Shown: piece after piece, positions 35,207 through 45,400 of the stretch
Layout: every line of letters starts with the position of its first letter
Position numbering within the stretch: the first letter of the stretch is position 1
Origin: Enterobacteriaceae bacterium 89
GTDB taxonomy: Bacteria > Pseudomonadota > Gammaproteobacteria > Enterobacterales > Enterobacteriaceae
DNA: 64,000 bases
Direction: 5' to 3'
Assembly (NCBI GenBank): GCA_014156375.1
Contig: RQJH01000003.1
Span: forward strand, 620,001-684,000
Notes under the pieces: generated by a model
What the model was told of the DNA's origin: nothing
The model's database searches: none
What the model saw: only the letters and a program-made list of their open reading frames with translations
Made by a program: the position numbers and the translations under genes

Positions 35207-36118
35207 CTAACCCGCAGCACGCACCAGCGGTATCAGCTCGTCGATCTTTTTCTCCACCGCCAGCTGTCCGGCGGCAATCGCCGCAGGGGCGCGATGGAAA
35301 TCGAGCGTAGAGATTTGTGGGCAAAAAGGTTGCAGCAAAATGTCGGGAGGATCCCCGGCCATTCTGTTGCGCTTTAATCGGTTTTCCAGCACCTGTATCG
35401 AGGTCGTCATGATCTCCATGGCCGTCGGCGTTATCGCCGTCCGGCGTGACGTCATTCTTCCCAGTCTCGCCCGGAAGCGCTCAGGCCAGCTGAGGACGTC
35501 GTTATTGTGTGCAGACTGTGGATCGGGCTGAAGGTTCACTGACAGGAGATCCTGCTGCATTAAATGCGCGTCATGTTGCAAATCTACAGCAATGACGATG
35601 TCAGCCCCTAAGGCGCGGGTTAGCGAAACGGGGACCGGATTCACCACGGCGCCGTCCACCAGCCAGTAGCCGTTGTGGCGAACCGGGGATAATAAACCAG
35701 GAATACTGCAGGAGGCACGTACGGCAAGATGTAAATCGCCTTCGGTGAACCAAAGTTCACGCCCGGTGCTGAGATTGGTCGCCACCGAGGCAAAGCGTTT
35801 ATGGCAGGATTCGATTTCACTGGTTGGGATGAGCTGTCGAAACTGGCTGAAAACGCGCTCACCGCGCAGCAGCCCGCCACGTCGCCAGGAGAGATCCATC
35901 AGCCTTAGTACGTCCCATGAGCTGAAAGAACAGACCCATTTCTCGAGCACCGGCAGACGGTCGCAGGCGTAAGCAGCCCCCACCAGCGAACCAATCGAAC
36001 ATCCGGCGACAACATCTATCTCAATGCCCATTTTTTGCAGCGCCTTGATCACACCTATATGAGACCATCCGCGTGCAGCACCAGCCCCAAGGGCTAAACC
36101 TATTTTCAGCTTTCTCAT
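35207..36118 (-). CDS. rssA: Patatin-like phospholipase family protein RssA
   Basis: 303 residues from the ATG at 36116-36118 (MRKLKIGLALGAGAARG), as in E. coli (301). The patatin hallmarks are the oxyanion loop GAGAARG, the nucleophile elbow GCSIGS and the catalytic Asp in DGAVVNP. The substrate is unknown; in E. coli rssA is co-transcribed with rssB, but it is not itself required for RpoS degradation. Confidence 0.95.
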   Translation of the reverse strand: MRKLKIGLALGAGAARGWSHIGVIKALQKMGIEIDVVAGCSIGSLVGAAYACDRLPVLEKWVCSFSSWDVLRLMDLSWRRGGLLRGERVFSQFRQLIPTSEIESCHKRFASVATNLSTGRELWFTEGDLHLAVRASCSIPGLLSPVRHNGYWLVDGAVVNPVPVSLTRALGADIVIAVDLQHDAHLMQQDLLSVNLQPDPQSAHNNDVLSWPERFRARLGRMTSRRTAITPTAMEIMTTSIQVLENRLKRNRMAGDPPDILLQPFCPQISTLDFHRAPAAIAAGQLAVEKKIDELIPLVRAAG

Positions 36119-36228
36119 TCGGGCCGGTATCGATCCTCCTTCCCAGCGTAGCAACATTGCCACTGCTCAGTTAACATAACTGCCGTCCGGCGTTCTGCGC
36201 CTTATTTTTCGAAAACAGGAACGCAATT

Positions 36229-36687
36229 ATGCACTCTCTTTGCCCCTGCGGCAGCGCTCTGGAGTATAGCCTATGTTGCCAGCGATATCTTTCTGGCGCA
36301 GAGACTGCCCCCACGCCAGCACAGCTAATGCGCTCACGCTATACCGCTTTTGTCATGAAAGACGCCGACTATCTGGTCAGGACCTGGCACCCCTCCTGCA
36401 AAGCGCAGGATTTTCGTCAGGAGCTAGAGCAGAGCTTTAGCGGGACAGAGTGGCTTGGCCTGAACATTTCTGCCACCGATGAAGGTCGTCATAGTGATGA
36501 AGGCTTCGTGACCTTTGTCGCCCGCTTTCGTGAACATAACAAGAGCAGCGCCATCATTGAGCGTTCAAGATTCTTAAAAGAAAATGGACAATGGTATTAT
36601 ATTGATGGTACACGTCCTCTGATTGGCCGGAATGACCCCTGCCCCTGCGGGTCGGGTAAAAAATTTAAAAAGTGCTGTGGTCAGTAA
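36229..36687 (+). CDS. ychJ: SEC-C motif protein YchJ (UPF0225)
   Basis: 152 residues with a zinc-binding SEC-C motif at each end: [16 protein letters not shown] near the N-terminus and [15 protein letters not shown] at the C-terminus, around an NTF2-like core. SEC-C motifs in SecA bind SecB and ribosomes; the role of YchJ is not proved. It is divergent from rssA and followed 48 bp later by purU. Confidence 0.94.
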   Translation: MHSLCPCGSALEYSLCCQRYLSGAETAPTPAQLMRSRYTAFVMKDADYLVRTWHPSCKAQDFRQELEQSFSGTEWLGLNISATDEGRHSDEGFVTFVARFREHNKSSAIIERSRFLKENGQWYYIDGTRPLIGRNDPCPCGSGKKFKKCCGQ

Positions 36688-36735
36688 GGCCGCCACACAA
36701 CACGCGCAAACATCGTCAACAGGATTTCCCCCGCA

Positions 36736-37578
36736 ATGCACTCATTACAACGTAAAGTGTTGCGTACCATCTGCCCGGATCAAAAAGGGCTGATCGCACG
36801 TATTACCAATATCTGCTACAAGCACGAGCTGAACATCGTGCAGAACAACGAATTCGTTGATCACCGCACCGGTCGCTTCTTTATGCGCACCGAACTGGAA
36901 GGTATTTTCAACGACTCCACCCTGCTGGCCGATTTAGACAGCGCATTGCCGGAAGGCTCTGTTCGTGAGCTGACCCCCGCGGGTCGTCGCCGTATCGTTA
37001 TCCTGGTGACGAAAGAAGCTCACTGTCTTGGCGATCTGCTGATGAAAGCCAACTACGGCGGCCTCGATGTGGATATCGCAGCGGTCATCGGTAACCATGA
37101 AACGCTGCGCCCGTTGGTTGAACGTTTTGACGTTCCTTTCGAGCTGGTCAGCCATGAGGGTCATACCCGCGAAGAACATGACAAGCTGATGGCAGATGCA
37201 ATTGACGCTCACCAGCCTGACTATGTGGTGCTGGCTAAATACATGCGAGTGCTGACGCCGTCATTCGTTGGGCGCTTCCCGAACAAAATTATCAACATCC
37301 ATCACTCGTTCCTGCCTGCCTTTATTGGAGCACGTCCTTATCATCAGGCATACGAACGCGGCGTGAAGATTATCGGCGCTACCGCGCACTACGTGAATGA
37401 CAACCTCGATGAAGGTCCAATCATCATGCAGGACGTTATCCATGTCGATCACACCTACACCGCAGAAGATATGATGCGTGCGGGACGGGACGTAGAGAAA
37501 AACGTTCTCAGCCGGGCGCTGTATCAGGTGCTGGCACAGCGCGTTTTTGTTTACGGCAATCGCACAATTATTCTCTGA
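36736..37578 (+). CDS. purU: Formyltetrahydrofolate deformylase
   Basis: 280 residues, the E. coli length. An N-terminal ACT domain (about 6-85) senses Met and Gly in E. coli; the C-terminal formyltransferase-like domain (about 90-280) carries the catalytic triad in INIHHSFLPAF and HYVNDNLDEGPI. It hydrolyses 10-formyl-tetrahydrofolate to formate and tetrahydrofolate, supplying formate to PurT and balancing one-carbon pools. It precedes the tRNA-Tyr genes as in E. coli. Confidence 0.97.
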   Translation: MHSLQRKVLRTICPDQKGLIARITNICYKHELNIVQNNEFVDHRTGRFFMRTELEGIFNDSTLLADLDSALPEGSVRELTPAGRRRIVILVTKEAHCLGDLLMKANYGGLDVDIAAVIGNHETLRPLVERFDVPFELVSHEGHTREEHDKLMADAIDAHQPDYVVLAKYMRVLTPSFVGRFPNKIINIHHSFLPAFIGARPYHQAYERGVKIIGATAHYVNDNLDEGPIIMQDVIHVDHTYTAEDMMRAGRDVEKNVLSRALYQVLAQRVFVYGNRTIIL

Positions 37579-37655
37579 TAACACAGACCTTTGCGCTGCT
37601 TTTAAGCGTTACGTGTAAAAAGTACGCAAACGGTGACTTTTCCGCAACACAAGGC

Positions 37656-37692
37656 TTTACAGCGGCGCGTCATTTGATATGATGCGCCCCGC
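37656..37692 (+). promoter_or_regulatory. Promoter of the tRNA-Tyr genes with stringent-type discriminator
   Basis: TTTACA at 37656-37661, a 16-base spacer and TATGAT at 37678-37683, followed by a GC-rich discriminator GCGCCCCGC. This is the same as the E. coli tyrT promoter as I know it and fits growth-rate and ppGpp control of stable RNA. Confidence 0.9.
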
Positions 37693-37731
37693 TTCCCGCA
37701 AAGGAAGCAGGCCAGTAAAGCATTACCCCGT

Positions 37732-37816
<85 letters not shown>

Positions 37817-37850
37817 TCTCAAGTTCTACGCTCAATCAGTACCTACCCCT

Positions 37851-37935
<85 letters not shown>

Positions 37936-38036
37936 TGACTTCCCTGTTCTACATTACTTCCCCAAGATACTGTTGTTCTATATTCTGCCCATGTGGGAAG
38001 GATGAGAAGCTTCGACCAAGGTTCGATTCTCACCCA
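37936..38036 (+). repeat. Region after tRNA-Tyr with degenerate tRNA 3'-end fragment (rtT-like)
   Basis: At 38010-38036 the sequence CTTCGACCAAGGTTCGATTC repeats, with a three-base insertion and few changes, the T-arm of the tRNA-Tyr genes. In E. coli, tyrT is followed by repeats of about 178 bp that each start with the end of the tRNA and encode rtT RNA and tpr; this appears to be a single degenerate unit. No tpr-like frame is seen. Confidence 0.6.
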
Positions 38037-38480
38037 TCAAATCCCAGGCAAACGACGGAAAACCGGTGAGCTTTTCACTATCGACGTGTTGGACTGCGCA
38101 TGTTCAGATAACCCATCCAACAGCTCATCCAACTGCGCCATATCCTTTACCACCAGCCTTGCCACAAAGCAGTCTTCCCCCGTCACTTTGTCACATTCAA
38201 TACACTGCGACATGGCCTGGAGATACTTCTCGACCTTCTGCAACATGCCCGGTAACGGCTTAACGCGTACCAGAGCCTGTAACGTATATCCCAGCGCGGC
38301 CAGATTGACTTTGGCGCTATAGCCTTCAATCATCCCCCGCTCCTCCAGCCTTTTGAGCCGCTCCGCTGTGCTGGGTGACGTCAGCCCGACTTGTCCACTC
38401 AATACCTTTAGCGACATACGCGCATCGGCGGCCAGACAGGCAATAATCGCCCGATCGATATCATCAAGAAGGAACTCCAT
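38037..38480 (-). CDS. Lrp/AsnC family transcriptional regulator
   Basis: 147 residues from the ATG at 38478-38480; an adjacent upstream GTG would add one residue. An N-terminal winged helix-turn-helix (about 4-55, with LSGQVGLTSPSTAERLKRLEERGMI) and a C-terminal RAM/Lrp ligand-binding domain (about 62-140, VTGEDCFVARLVVKDMAQLDEL) are evident. It is divergent from an EamA exporter gene with a 107-bp gap, so it most likely controls that exporter in response to an amino acid. It is not present between tyrT and narI in E. coli K-12. Confidence 0.9.
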   Translation of the reverse strand: MEFLLDDIDRAIIACLAADARMSLKVLSGQVGLTSPSTAERLKRLEERGMIEGYSAKVNLAALGYTLQALVRVKPLPGMLQKVEKYLQAMSQCIECDKVTGEDCFVARLVVKDMAQLDELLDGLSEHAQSNTSIVKSSPVFRRLPGI

Positions 38481-38587
38481 CACTTTTCCCTTATTTAAAA
38501 AAGAAAATACCCGCTTTCACCTTATAACATCTCTGTAACCAGAATGCGGATTTTCACACAATAGTGCCATCTTATTTGGAGGTGGCT

Positions 38588-39484
38588 ATGAGCGAATTTA
38601 AAACTGGTTTCTGGCAGATGAGTCTGGCGATGATAATTTCAGGCTCCATCGGCGCGTTTGTTTTGTTATCTGGTCTGCCAGTGGTGGATGTTGTGTTCTG
38701 GCGCTGCGTCATTGGGGCTGCCGCACTGCTTTTATTTATTCGGTTAAGCAACCAGCCGCTCATTCGCTTAACCCGCACGGCCCTGTTGCTGGCAGTGGCT
38801 GGCGGCGTGGCGCTGGTGATCAACTGGCTGTTGCTGTTCGCCGCGTATGAGCGCATCTCCATCGGTATGTCGACGGTGGTCTATAACACTCAGCCGCTCA
38901 TGCTGGTGCTAATGGGCATGCTGATGGGCGAACGCGTTCCGCTGATCAAATGGGGCTGGCTGGCGCTGGCATTTATCGGGGTAGTGACGCTGCTGTCGAG
39001 CGAATTAGGCGGGCAGAATACGCATCTCATTGCCGGTATTGGTTTAGCGTCCGGCGCGGCATTTTTCTATACGCTAACGGCAATCATCACTCGTAAGCTG
39101 AAATCTGTATCGCCACAGCATATTGCCTTTATCCAGGTGGTCACCGGCATGGTGATGCTGTTCCCCCTTGCCAGTTTCAGCACGATAACGCAGCAATTCC
39201 CCTGGGGCATTGTACTCACGCTTGGCGTGATCCACACCGGGGTGATGTATCAGTTGCTTTATAGCGCCATTCAGAAACTCCCGACGCCGGTGATTGGTTC
39301 GCTGTCGTTTATCTATCCACTGATCGCTATCGTGGTCGATGCGCTGGTATTTGGACACACGCTAAATGCAATACAGATGGTTGGCGGCGTGCTGATCTTG
39401 CTGGCAGCGGCGGGAAATAATCTTGGCTGGGGCACAAAGCAAAAGGCCCCGCATCAGCAGGGCCTTGAACAGAAAGCGCGTTAA
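38588..39484 (+). CDS. EamA/DMT-family exporter
   Basis: 298 residues from the ATG at 38588-38590, which has a GGAGG box five bases upstream; an earlier in-frame start lacks one. Ten membrane helices in two five-helix EamA repeats (for example VVYNTQPLMLVLMGMLMGE and SLSFIYPLIAIVVDAL) are characteristic of the drug/metabolite transporter superfamily. Paired with the divergent Lrp-type regulator it is probably an amino-acid or metabolite exporter, though the substrate is not predictable. Its last codon touches the narI stop with no gap, and the narI terminator lies inside its end. Confidence 0.9.
   Translation: MSEFKTGFWQMSLAMIISGSIGAFVLLSGLPVVDVVFWRCVIGAAALLLFIRLSNQPLIRLTRTALLLAVAGGVALVINWLLLFAAYERISIGMSTVVYNTQPLMLVLMGMLMGERVPLIKWGWLALAFIGVVTLLSSELGGQNTHLIAGIGLASGAAFFYTLTAIITRKLKSVSPQHIAFIQVVTGMVMLFPLASFSTITQQFPWGIVLTLGVIHTGVMYQLLYSAIQKLPTPVIGSLSFIYPLIAIVVDALVFGHTLNAIQMVGGVLILLAAAGNNLGWGTKQKAPHQQGLEQKAR
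39441..39466 (-). terminator. Intrinsic terminator of the nar operon, inside the convergent exporter gene
   Basis: On the minus strand, AAGGCCC / GGGGCCTT with an eight- to nine-base loop is followed by TTGCTTTG. It lies 19-44 bases after the narI stop, within the last codons of the convergent exporter gene. Confidence 0.7.
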
Positions 39485-40162
39485 CTAGCGACGAGCGCGA
39501 ACGATCTGATATTTACGCGTCAGGTACTCTACTGGCGCGCTCCAGATATGCACCAGACGAGAGAACGGGAACAGCAGGAACAGCGTCATGCCCAGTACCA
39601 GGTGCACGCGGTAAACAAAGGCCACGCCGTCCAGATGCGCCGCTGCACCACCGTGGAAGGTCACCACGGACTGCGCCCAGCCCACCAGCTTCATCATTTC
39701 GCTGCCGTCCATATGCTGAGCAGAGAAAGGAATGGTCAGCAGACCCAGCGCACACTGGATAACCAGCAGCGCCATGATCAGGATATCACCGCGGGTGGAG
39801 GTAGCACGGATGCGCGGGCTGAACAGGCGACGCTTAAGCAGCATCACTCCGCCCACCAGGCACATCAGGCCAGCCGCACCGCCGCCGAACATTGCCATTT
39901 TCTGCTTCACTTCCAGCGGCAGCCAGGCTTCATACATCCAGTGTGGCGTCAGCATCCCGAAGGCATGACCGAAGATCACGCCAAAAATCCCGAGATGGAA
40001 CAGGTTAGAAGCCACGTTCATCCCTTTACGATCAAGCATCTGGCTGGAGTGTGAACCCCAGGTGTACTGACCGTAGTCGTAACGCAGCCAGCTGCCAATC
40101 AGGAACACCGAACCCGCGATATACGGGTAGATGTCAAAGAAGAACATATTCAGGAATTGCAT
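39485..40162 (-). CDS. narI: Respiratory nitrate reductase A gamma subunit (cytochrome b)
   Basis: 225 residues, the E. coli length. Five membrane helices carry the four His that bind two b-type hemes; the N-terminal [22 protein letters not shown] is the first helix. NarI oxidises quinol at the periplasmic side and passes electrons to NarH. It overlaps the narJ stop by one base as last gene of narGHJI and abuts the convergent exporter gene. Confidence 0.97.
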   Translation of the reverse strand: MQFLNMFFFDIYPYIAGSVFLIGSWLRYDYGQYTWGSHSSQMLDRKGMNVASNLFHLGIFGVIFGHAFGMLTPHWMYEAWLPLEVKQKMAMFGGGAAGLMCLVGGVMLLKRRLFSPRIRATSTRGDILIMALLVIQCALGLLTIPFSAQHMDGSEMMKLVGWAQSVVTFHGGAAAHLDGVAFVYRVHLVLGMTLFLLFPFSRLVHIWSAPVEYLTRKYQIVRARR

Positions 40163-40872
40163 TAGCGCTCTCCTCCGGTAGAGATATTCAGATACTGTGG
40201 CGCAACCGCCCCGGCAAAACGACGCTGGTGCGCGGTAATATCAGACTCCGCACAACCCTGGTCGGCGAAGAATTTCACCTGCTCTTCTTCCCAGACCGCA
40301 TCCAGCGCCTGCGGCGTATCGTCGCGGGCTTCGTCGGCAATTTTCTCTGCCACTTTCTGCCCATCGATTTCCGTGCTGGCCAGTTTCAGCATCACATCAA
40401 ACAGCACCGCATAACGGCTTTCACGCTGTTGCAGACGCGCACTCAGCAGCGCCAGGATTGGCGCAACGTCCTGCAGACCGCCCAGTGCCTCTTCGCGCGG
40501 AAGCTGCGCCAGATATTCCAGGTACAGCGGCAGATGGTCCGGCAGCTCGCGGCTGTCGAGTTCAAGACCGTGCTGCGCGTACTGCGCCATCAGATCTACC
40601 ATCGCCTGACCACGGTCGCGGGATTCGCCGTGAACGTGTTCAAACAGCAGCAGCGAAGTGGCACGACCGCGGTCGAACAGCTCGCTGTAGGCCGCCTGCA
40701 CATCCAGAATGTCGCGCTGAGTCAAATCACGCAGGAACACGCACAGAGCCTGTGCGTCTTCTTCAGCCAGCACGTCAGAATCTGCCAGTGCCTCATGGAC
40801 TTCCTGCTGATGCTGCCACAGGGCTGTATCCGGATACTCCAGCAGACGGGAGATAATCATCAGTTCTTTCAT
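40162..40872 (-). CDS. narJ: Nitrate reductase molybdenum cofactor assembly chaperone NarJ
   Basis: 236 residues, the family length, all-helical TorD/NarJ fold. It binds the NarG N-terminus and guides cofactor and Fe-S cluster insertion before membrane attachment; it is not part of the final enzyme. It overlaps narH by four bases at its start and narI by one at its end, so translation is probably coupled. Confidence 0.97.
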   Translation of the reverse strand: MKELMIISRLLEYPDTALWQHQQEVHEALADSDVLAEEDAQALCVFLRDLTQRDILDVQAAYSELFDRGRATSLLLFEHVHGESRDRGQAMVDLMAQYAQHGLELDSRELPDHLPLYLEYLAQLPREEALGGLQDVAPILALLSARLQQRESRYAVLFDVMLKLASTEIDGQKVAEKIADEARDDTPQALDAVWEEEQVKFFADQGCAESDITAHQRRFAGAVAPQYLNISTGGER

Positions 40873-42404
40873 GACTGAGGCCCCGTTTTGCTGGTCACAT
40901 CAACCGCGTCAATGCGCTTGCTGTTGAACAGGTTGAATTTGCTGTCGGAACCGTGGCAGCCGTCGCCGAAGGTGAAGCCGCAGCCGCTCTTCTCAGGGAA
41001 GGCGTCACGGGCCAGCTCACGGTGGCTGCTTGGTACCACGAAACGATCTTCGTAGTTAGCGATAGCCAGATAGCGGTACATTTCCTGCGCCTGGGCTTCC
41101 GTCAGACCAACTTCTTCCAGCGCAGAAGTATCTGCCACACCGTCAACGGTTTCGGCACGCTTGTAGTGACGCATCGCCAGCATGCGTTTCAGCGCACGCA
41201 GAACAGGTTTGGTATCACCGGCGGTCAGCATGTTCGCCAGGTACTGAACCGGGATACGCAGGCTGTCGACGTCCGGCAGAATGCCATTGCTGCCGATCTC
41301 GCCCGCGTCAGCCGCAGACTGGATTGGAGACAGCGGTGGCACATACCAGACCATCGGCAGCGTACGGTATTCCGGATGCAGAGGCAGAGCCAGCTTCCAG
41401 TCCATCGCCATTTTGTATACCGGAGACTGCTGAGCCGCGTCGATAACGCCCTGCGGAATGCCGTCTTTCAGCGCCTGCTCGATAACTTTCGGATCGTTCG
41501 GATCGAGGAACACGTCCAGCTGACGCTGGTACAGGTCTTTCTCGCTTTCGGTACTTGCCGCCTGCTCAATCGCATCTGCGTCATACAGCAGCACGCCGAG
41601 GTAACGGATACGACCCACGCAGGTTTCAGAGCACACGGTCGGCTGACCGGCTTCGATACGCGGGTAGCAGAAGATGCACTTCTCGGATTTACCGCTCTTC
41701 CAGTTGAAGTAGATCTTCTTGTACGGACAGCCGGTGATGCACATACGCCAGCCGCGACATTTATCCTGGTCGATCAGTACGATGCCATCTTCTTCACGCT
41801 TGTAGATCGCGCCGCTCGGACAGGTTGCCACGCACGCCGGGTTAAGGCAGTGCTCACACAGGCGCGGCATGTACATCATGAAGGTGTTTTCGAACTGACC
41901 GTACATCGCTTTCTGTACGTTCTCGAAGTTCTGATCTTTGGAGAGTTTCTCGAACTCGCCGCCCAGATCGTCTTCCCAGTTCGGACCTTTGGTGATTTTG
42001 TCCATGCGCTGACCGGTGATCAGCGAGCGAGGACGGGCAATCGGCTGGTGCTTGCTTTCACCGGCTTTATGTAGCGCCTGATAGTCAAAATCAAACGGCT
42101 CGTAGTAATCATCAATGCCCGGAAGATGCGGGTTAGCGAAGATTTTACCCAGCAGCAGCGCTTTGTTACCCATGCGCGGCACCAGTTTGCCATTGATTTT
42201 GCGGATCCAGCCGCCCTTCCATTTTTCCTGGTTTTCCCAGTCGGTCGGGTAGCCGGTGCCTGGTTTGGTTTCCACGTTGTTAAACCACGCGTACTCCACC
42301 CCTTCACGGCTGGTCCAGACGTTTTTACAGGTGACCGAGCAGGTATGACAGCCGATGCACTTATCGAGATTCAGCACCATGCCGACTTGTGAACGAATTT
42401 TCAT
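40869..42404 (-). CDS. narH: Respiratory nitrate reductase A beta subunit
   Basis: 511 residues. Cys motifs for three 4Fe-4S and one 3Fe-4S cluster are visible: CIGCHTCSVTC near the start, the CEHCLNPAC and CRGWRMCITGCPY groups near 184-225, where Trp replaces a Cys ligand to give the 3Fe-4S cluster, and CIFCYPR. NarH passes electrons from NarI to NarG. It overlaps narG and narJ by four bases each. Confidence 0.98.
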   Translation of the reverse strand: MKIRSQVGMVLNLDKCIGCHTCSVTCKNVWTSREGVEYAWFNNVETKPGTGYPTDWENQEKWKGGWIRKINGKLVPRMGNKALLLGKIFANPHLPGIDDYYEPFDFDYQALHKAGESKHQPIARPRSLITGQRMDKITKGPNWEDDLGGEFEKLSKDQNFENVQKAMYGQFENTFMMYMPRLCEHCLNPACVATCPSGAIYKREEDGIVLIDQDKCRGWRMCITGCPYKKIYFNWKSGKSEKCIFCYPRIEAGQPTVCSETCVGRIRYLGVLLYDADAIEQAASTESEKDLYQRQLDVFLDPNDPKVIEQALKDGIPQGVIDAAQQSPVYKMAMDWKLALPLHPEYRTLPMVWYVPPLSPIQSAADAGEIGSNGILPDVDSLRIPVQYLANMLTAGDTKPVLRALKRMLAMRHYKRAETVDGVADTSALEEVGLTEAQAQEMYRYLAIANYEDRFVVPSSHRELARDAFPEKSGCGFTFGDGCHGSDSKFNLFNSKRIDAVDVTSKTGPQS

Positions 42405-45400
42405 TTTACGCTCTCCTGTACCTGGTCATTGCCTTCGCCGTCTAACCAGTCAATGTTCTTCATCTTACGAACCACTACGAACTCATCGCGGTTAGAGCCC
42501 ACGGTGCCGTAGTAGTTAAAGCCATAGGCCAGCTGCGCATAGCCGCCGATCATATGAGTCGGTTTCGGGGTGATACGGGTGACCGAGTTGTGGATACCAC
42601 CGCGCTGGCTGGTGATCTCAGAACCAGGAATGTTCACGATACGTTCCTGCGCGTGATACATCATGGTCATACCCGCAGGCACACGCTGGCTGACTACCGC
42701 ACGCGCCGTCAGAGAACCGTTGCTGTTAAAGACTTCGATCCAGTCGTTATCTTCAATACCCAGCTCTTTGGCATCCGCTTCGCTCATCCACACAATCGGA
42801 CCGCCGCGGCCTAACGTCAGCATCAGCAGGTTGTCACTGTAGGTTGAGTGAATGCCCCACTTCTGGTGCGGCGTCAGGAAGTTCAGCGCCTTCTCAGGGT
42901 TGCCGTTGGACTTCTGGCCCATCACCGCTTTCACCGAACGGGTGTCGATTGGAGGACGGTACACCAGCAGGCTTTCGCCGAAATCACGCATCCACTGGTG
43001 ATCCTGATACAGCTGCTGACGGCCGGAGAGCGTACGCCATGGGATCAGCTCGTGAACGTTGGTGTAACCCGCGTTGTAAGAAACGTGTTCATCTTCCAGG
43101 CCAGACCAGGTCGGGCTGGAGATAATTTTGCGCGGCTGAGCCTGAATGTCGCGGAAGCGAATTTTTTCGTCTTCTTTGTTCAGCGCCAGATGCGTATGGT
43201 CGCGTCCGGTGATTTCGCTCAGCGCCGCCCAGGCTTTCACTGCCACCTGGCCGTTGGTTTCCGGTGCCAGCGTCAGGATCATCTCAGCCGCATCGATAGC
43301 GGTGTCGATCATCGGCTGACCTTTTGCCGGGCCTTCTGCTTTGGTGTAGTTCAGCTTACGCAGCAGATCGACTTCGCTCTGGGTATTCCACGCAATGCCT
43401 TTACCGCCGTTGCCGATTTTCTCCAGCAGCGGGCCGACAGAGGTGAAGCGCTCATAGGTTGCCGGATAATCACGCTCAACGGTCATGATGTGCGGTGCGG
43501 TTTTGCCTGGGATCAGGTCGCATTCGCCTTTCTTCCAGTCTTTCACATCAAACGGCTGCGCCATTTCTGCGGCGGAGTCGTGCTGAATAGGCAGCGTGAC
43601 CACGTCAGTTTCCACGCCCAGATGGCCCACGCAGACTTCGGAGAATTTCTTCGCGATGTCCTTATAGATGTTCCAGTCGCTCTTCGATTCCCACGCCGGA
43701 TCCACAGCGGCAGACAGAGGATGAATAAACGGATGCATATCCGAGGTATTCATATCGTCTTTTTCATACCAGGTGGCGGTTGGCAGCACGATGTCAGAGA
43801 ACAGACAGGTGCTAGACAGGCGGAAGTCCAGGGTCACCACCAGATCCAGTTTGCCGTCGAGGCCGTTGTCCTGCCATTCCACTTCTTCCGGCTTCAGGCT
43901 GCCCTGCTCGCCCAGATCTTTGCCCTGAATACCGTGCTCAGTACCCAGCAGGTACTTCAGCATGTACTCGTGGCCTTTACCGGAGGAGCCCAGCAGGTTG
44001 GAACGCCAGATAAACAGGTTGCGCGGATGGTTCTTACCGTTTTCCGGACGCTCAGCCGCAAAGTGCATGGAGCCGTCTTTCAGGGATTTCACGGTGTAAT
44101 CAACCGGAGACAGGCCTGCTTTTTCTGCTTCCGCAGCGATGTGCAGCGGGTTAGTACCGAGCTGCGGCGCGGACGGCAGCCAGCCCATGCGCTCTGCGCG
44201 CACGTTGAAGTCGAGCAGATGGCCGGTATAGCGGGATTTGTCTGCCAGCGGTGACAGCAATTCCTGCGCGGTAACGGTCTCATAACGCCACTGGCTGGAG
44301 TGGTTGTAGAAGTAAGACGTGCTGTTCATGTGACGCGGTGGACGGTTCCAGTCCAGCGCGAACGCCAGCGGGGTCCAGCCGGTCTGCGGACGCAGTTTTT
44401 CCTGGCCCACGTAGTGCGCCCAGCCGCCGCCGCTCTGACCGACGCAGCCGCAGAAGATCAGCATGTTAATCAGACCACGATAGTTCATATCGAGGTGATA
44501 CCAGTGGTTCAGACCGGCACCGACGATGATCATCGAACGACCATGTGTCTTATCGGCGTTATCGGCAAACTCACGGGCGGTACGGATAATCTGCGAGCGG
44601 GAAACGCCGGTGATCTGCTCTGCCCACGCCGGGGTATAAGCTTTCACGTCGTCGTAGCTGGTCGCGCAGTTGGCGTCGTTCAGGCCACGTTCCAGACCGT
44701 AGTTAGCCATGGTCAGATCGTAAACGGTGGTCACCAGCTGAGTGCTGCCATCGGCCATCTGCAGGCGTTTTACCGGCAGTTTGTGCAGCAGGATGTTTTC
44801 CAGCTCCACTTTGTTGAAAAACTCGCTGCCGTCGCCGCCGAAGTACGGGAATCCGACTTCTGCGATATCGTCATGGCTGCCCAGCATAGAGAGGCGCAGC
44901 TGAACTTCTTCCCCGCTCTTACCGTCACGCTGTTCGAGGTTCCATTTGCCTTTATCGCCCCAGCGGAAACCGATCGAGCCATTCGGCACGGTCATCTCAC
45001 CGTTTTCATTGAAGGCAACGGTTTTCCATTCCGGATTCTTTTCCTGACCCAGCGCATCAACCAGATCGGAGGCACGCAGCATACGGCCAGCCGCATAGTA
45101 GCCATCGCGCTCTTCCAGCGTCACCAGCATCGGCATGTCGGTATAGCGACGCACGTAGTCGGTGAAGTACTGGCTTGGCTTATCAAGGTGGAATTCACGC
45201 AGCATGACGTGACCCATCGCCATCGCCATTGCCGCATCGGTACCCTGCTTCGGCGCCAGCCACAGGTCGCAGAGCTTGGCGATTTCAGCGTAGTCCGGGG
45301 TGATTGCCACGGTTTTGGTACCCTTGTAGCGAACTTCAGTGAAGAAGTGCGCGTCCGGGGTACGGGTCTGTGGCACGTTAGAGCCCCAGGCCAGAATGTA

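Noticed and set aside
38010..38036. A phage-type attachment site at the tRNA-Tyr fragment
   Set aside because: No integrase is nearby and the match is interrupted; an rtT-type tandem repeat remnant is a simpler explanation.
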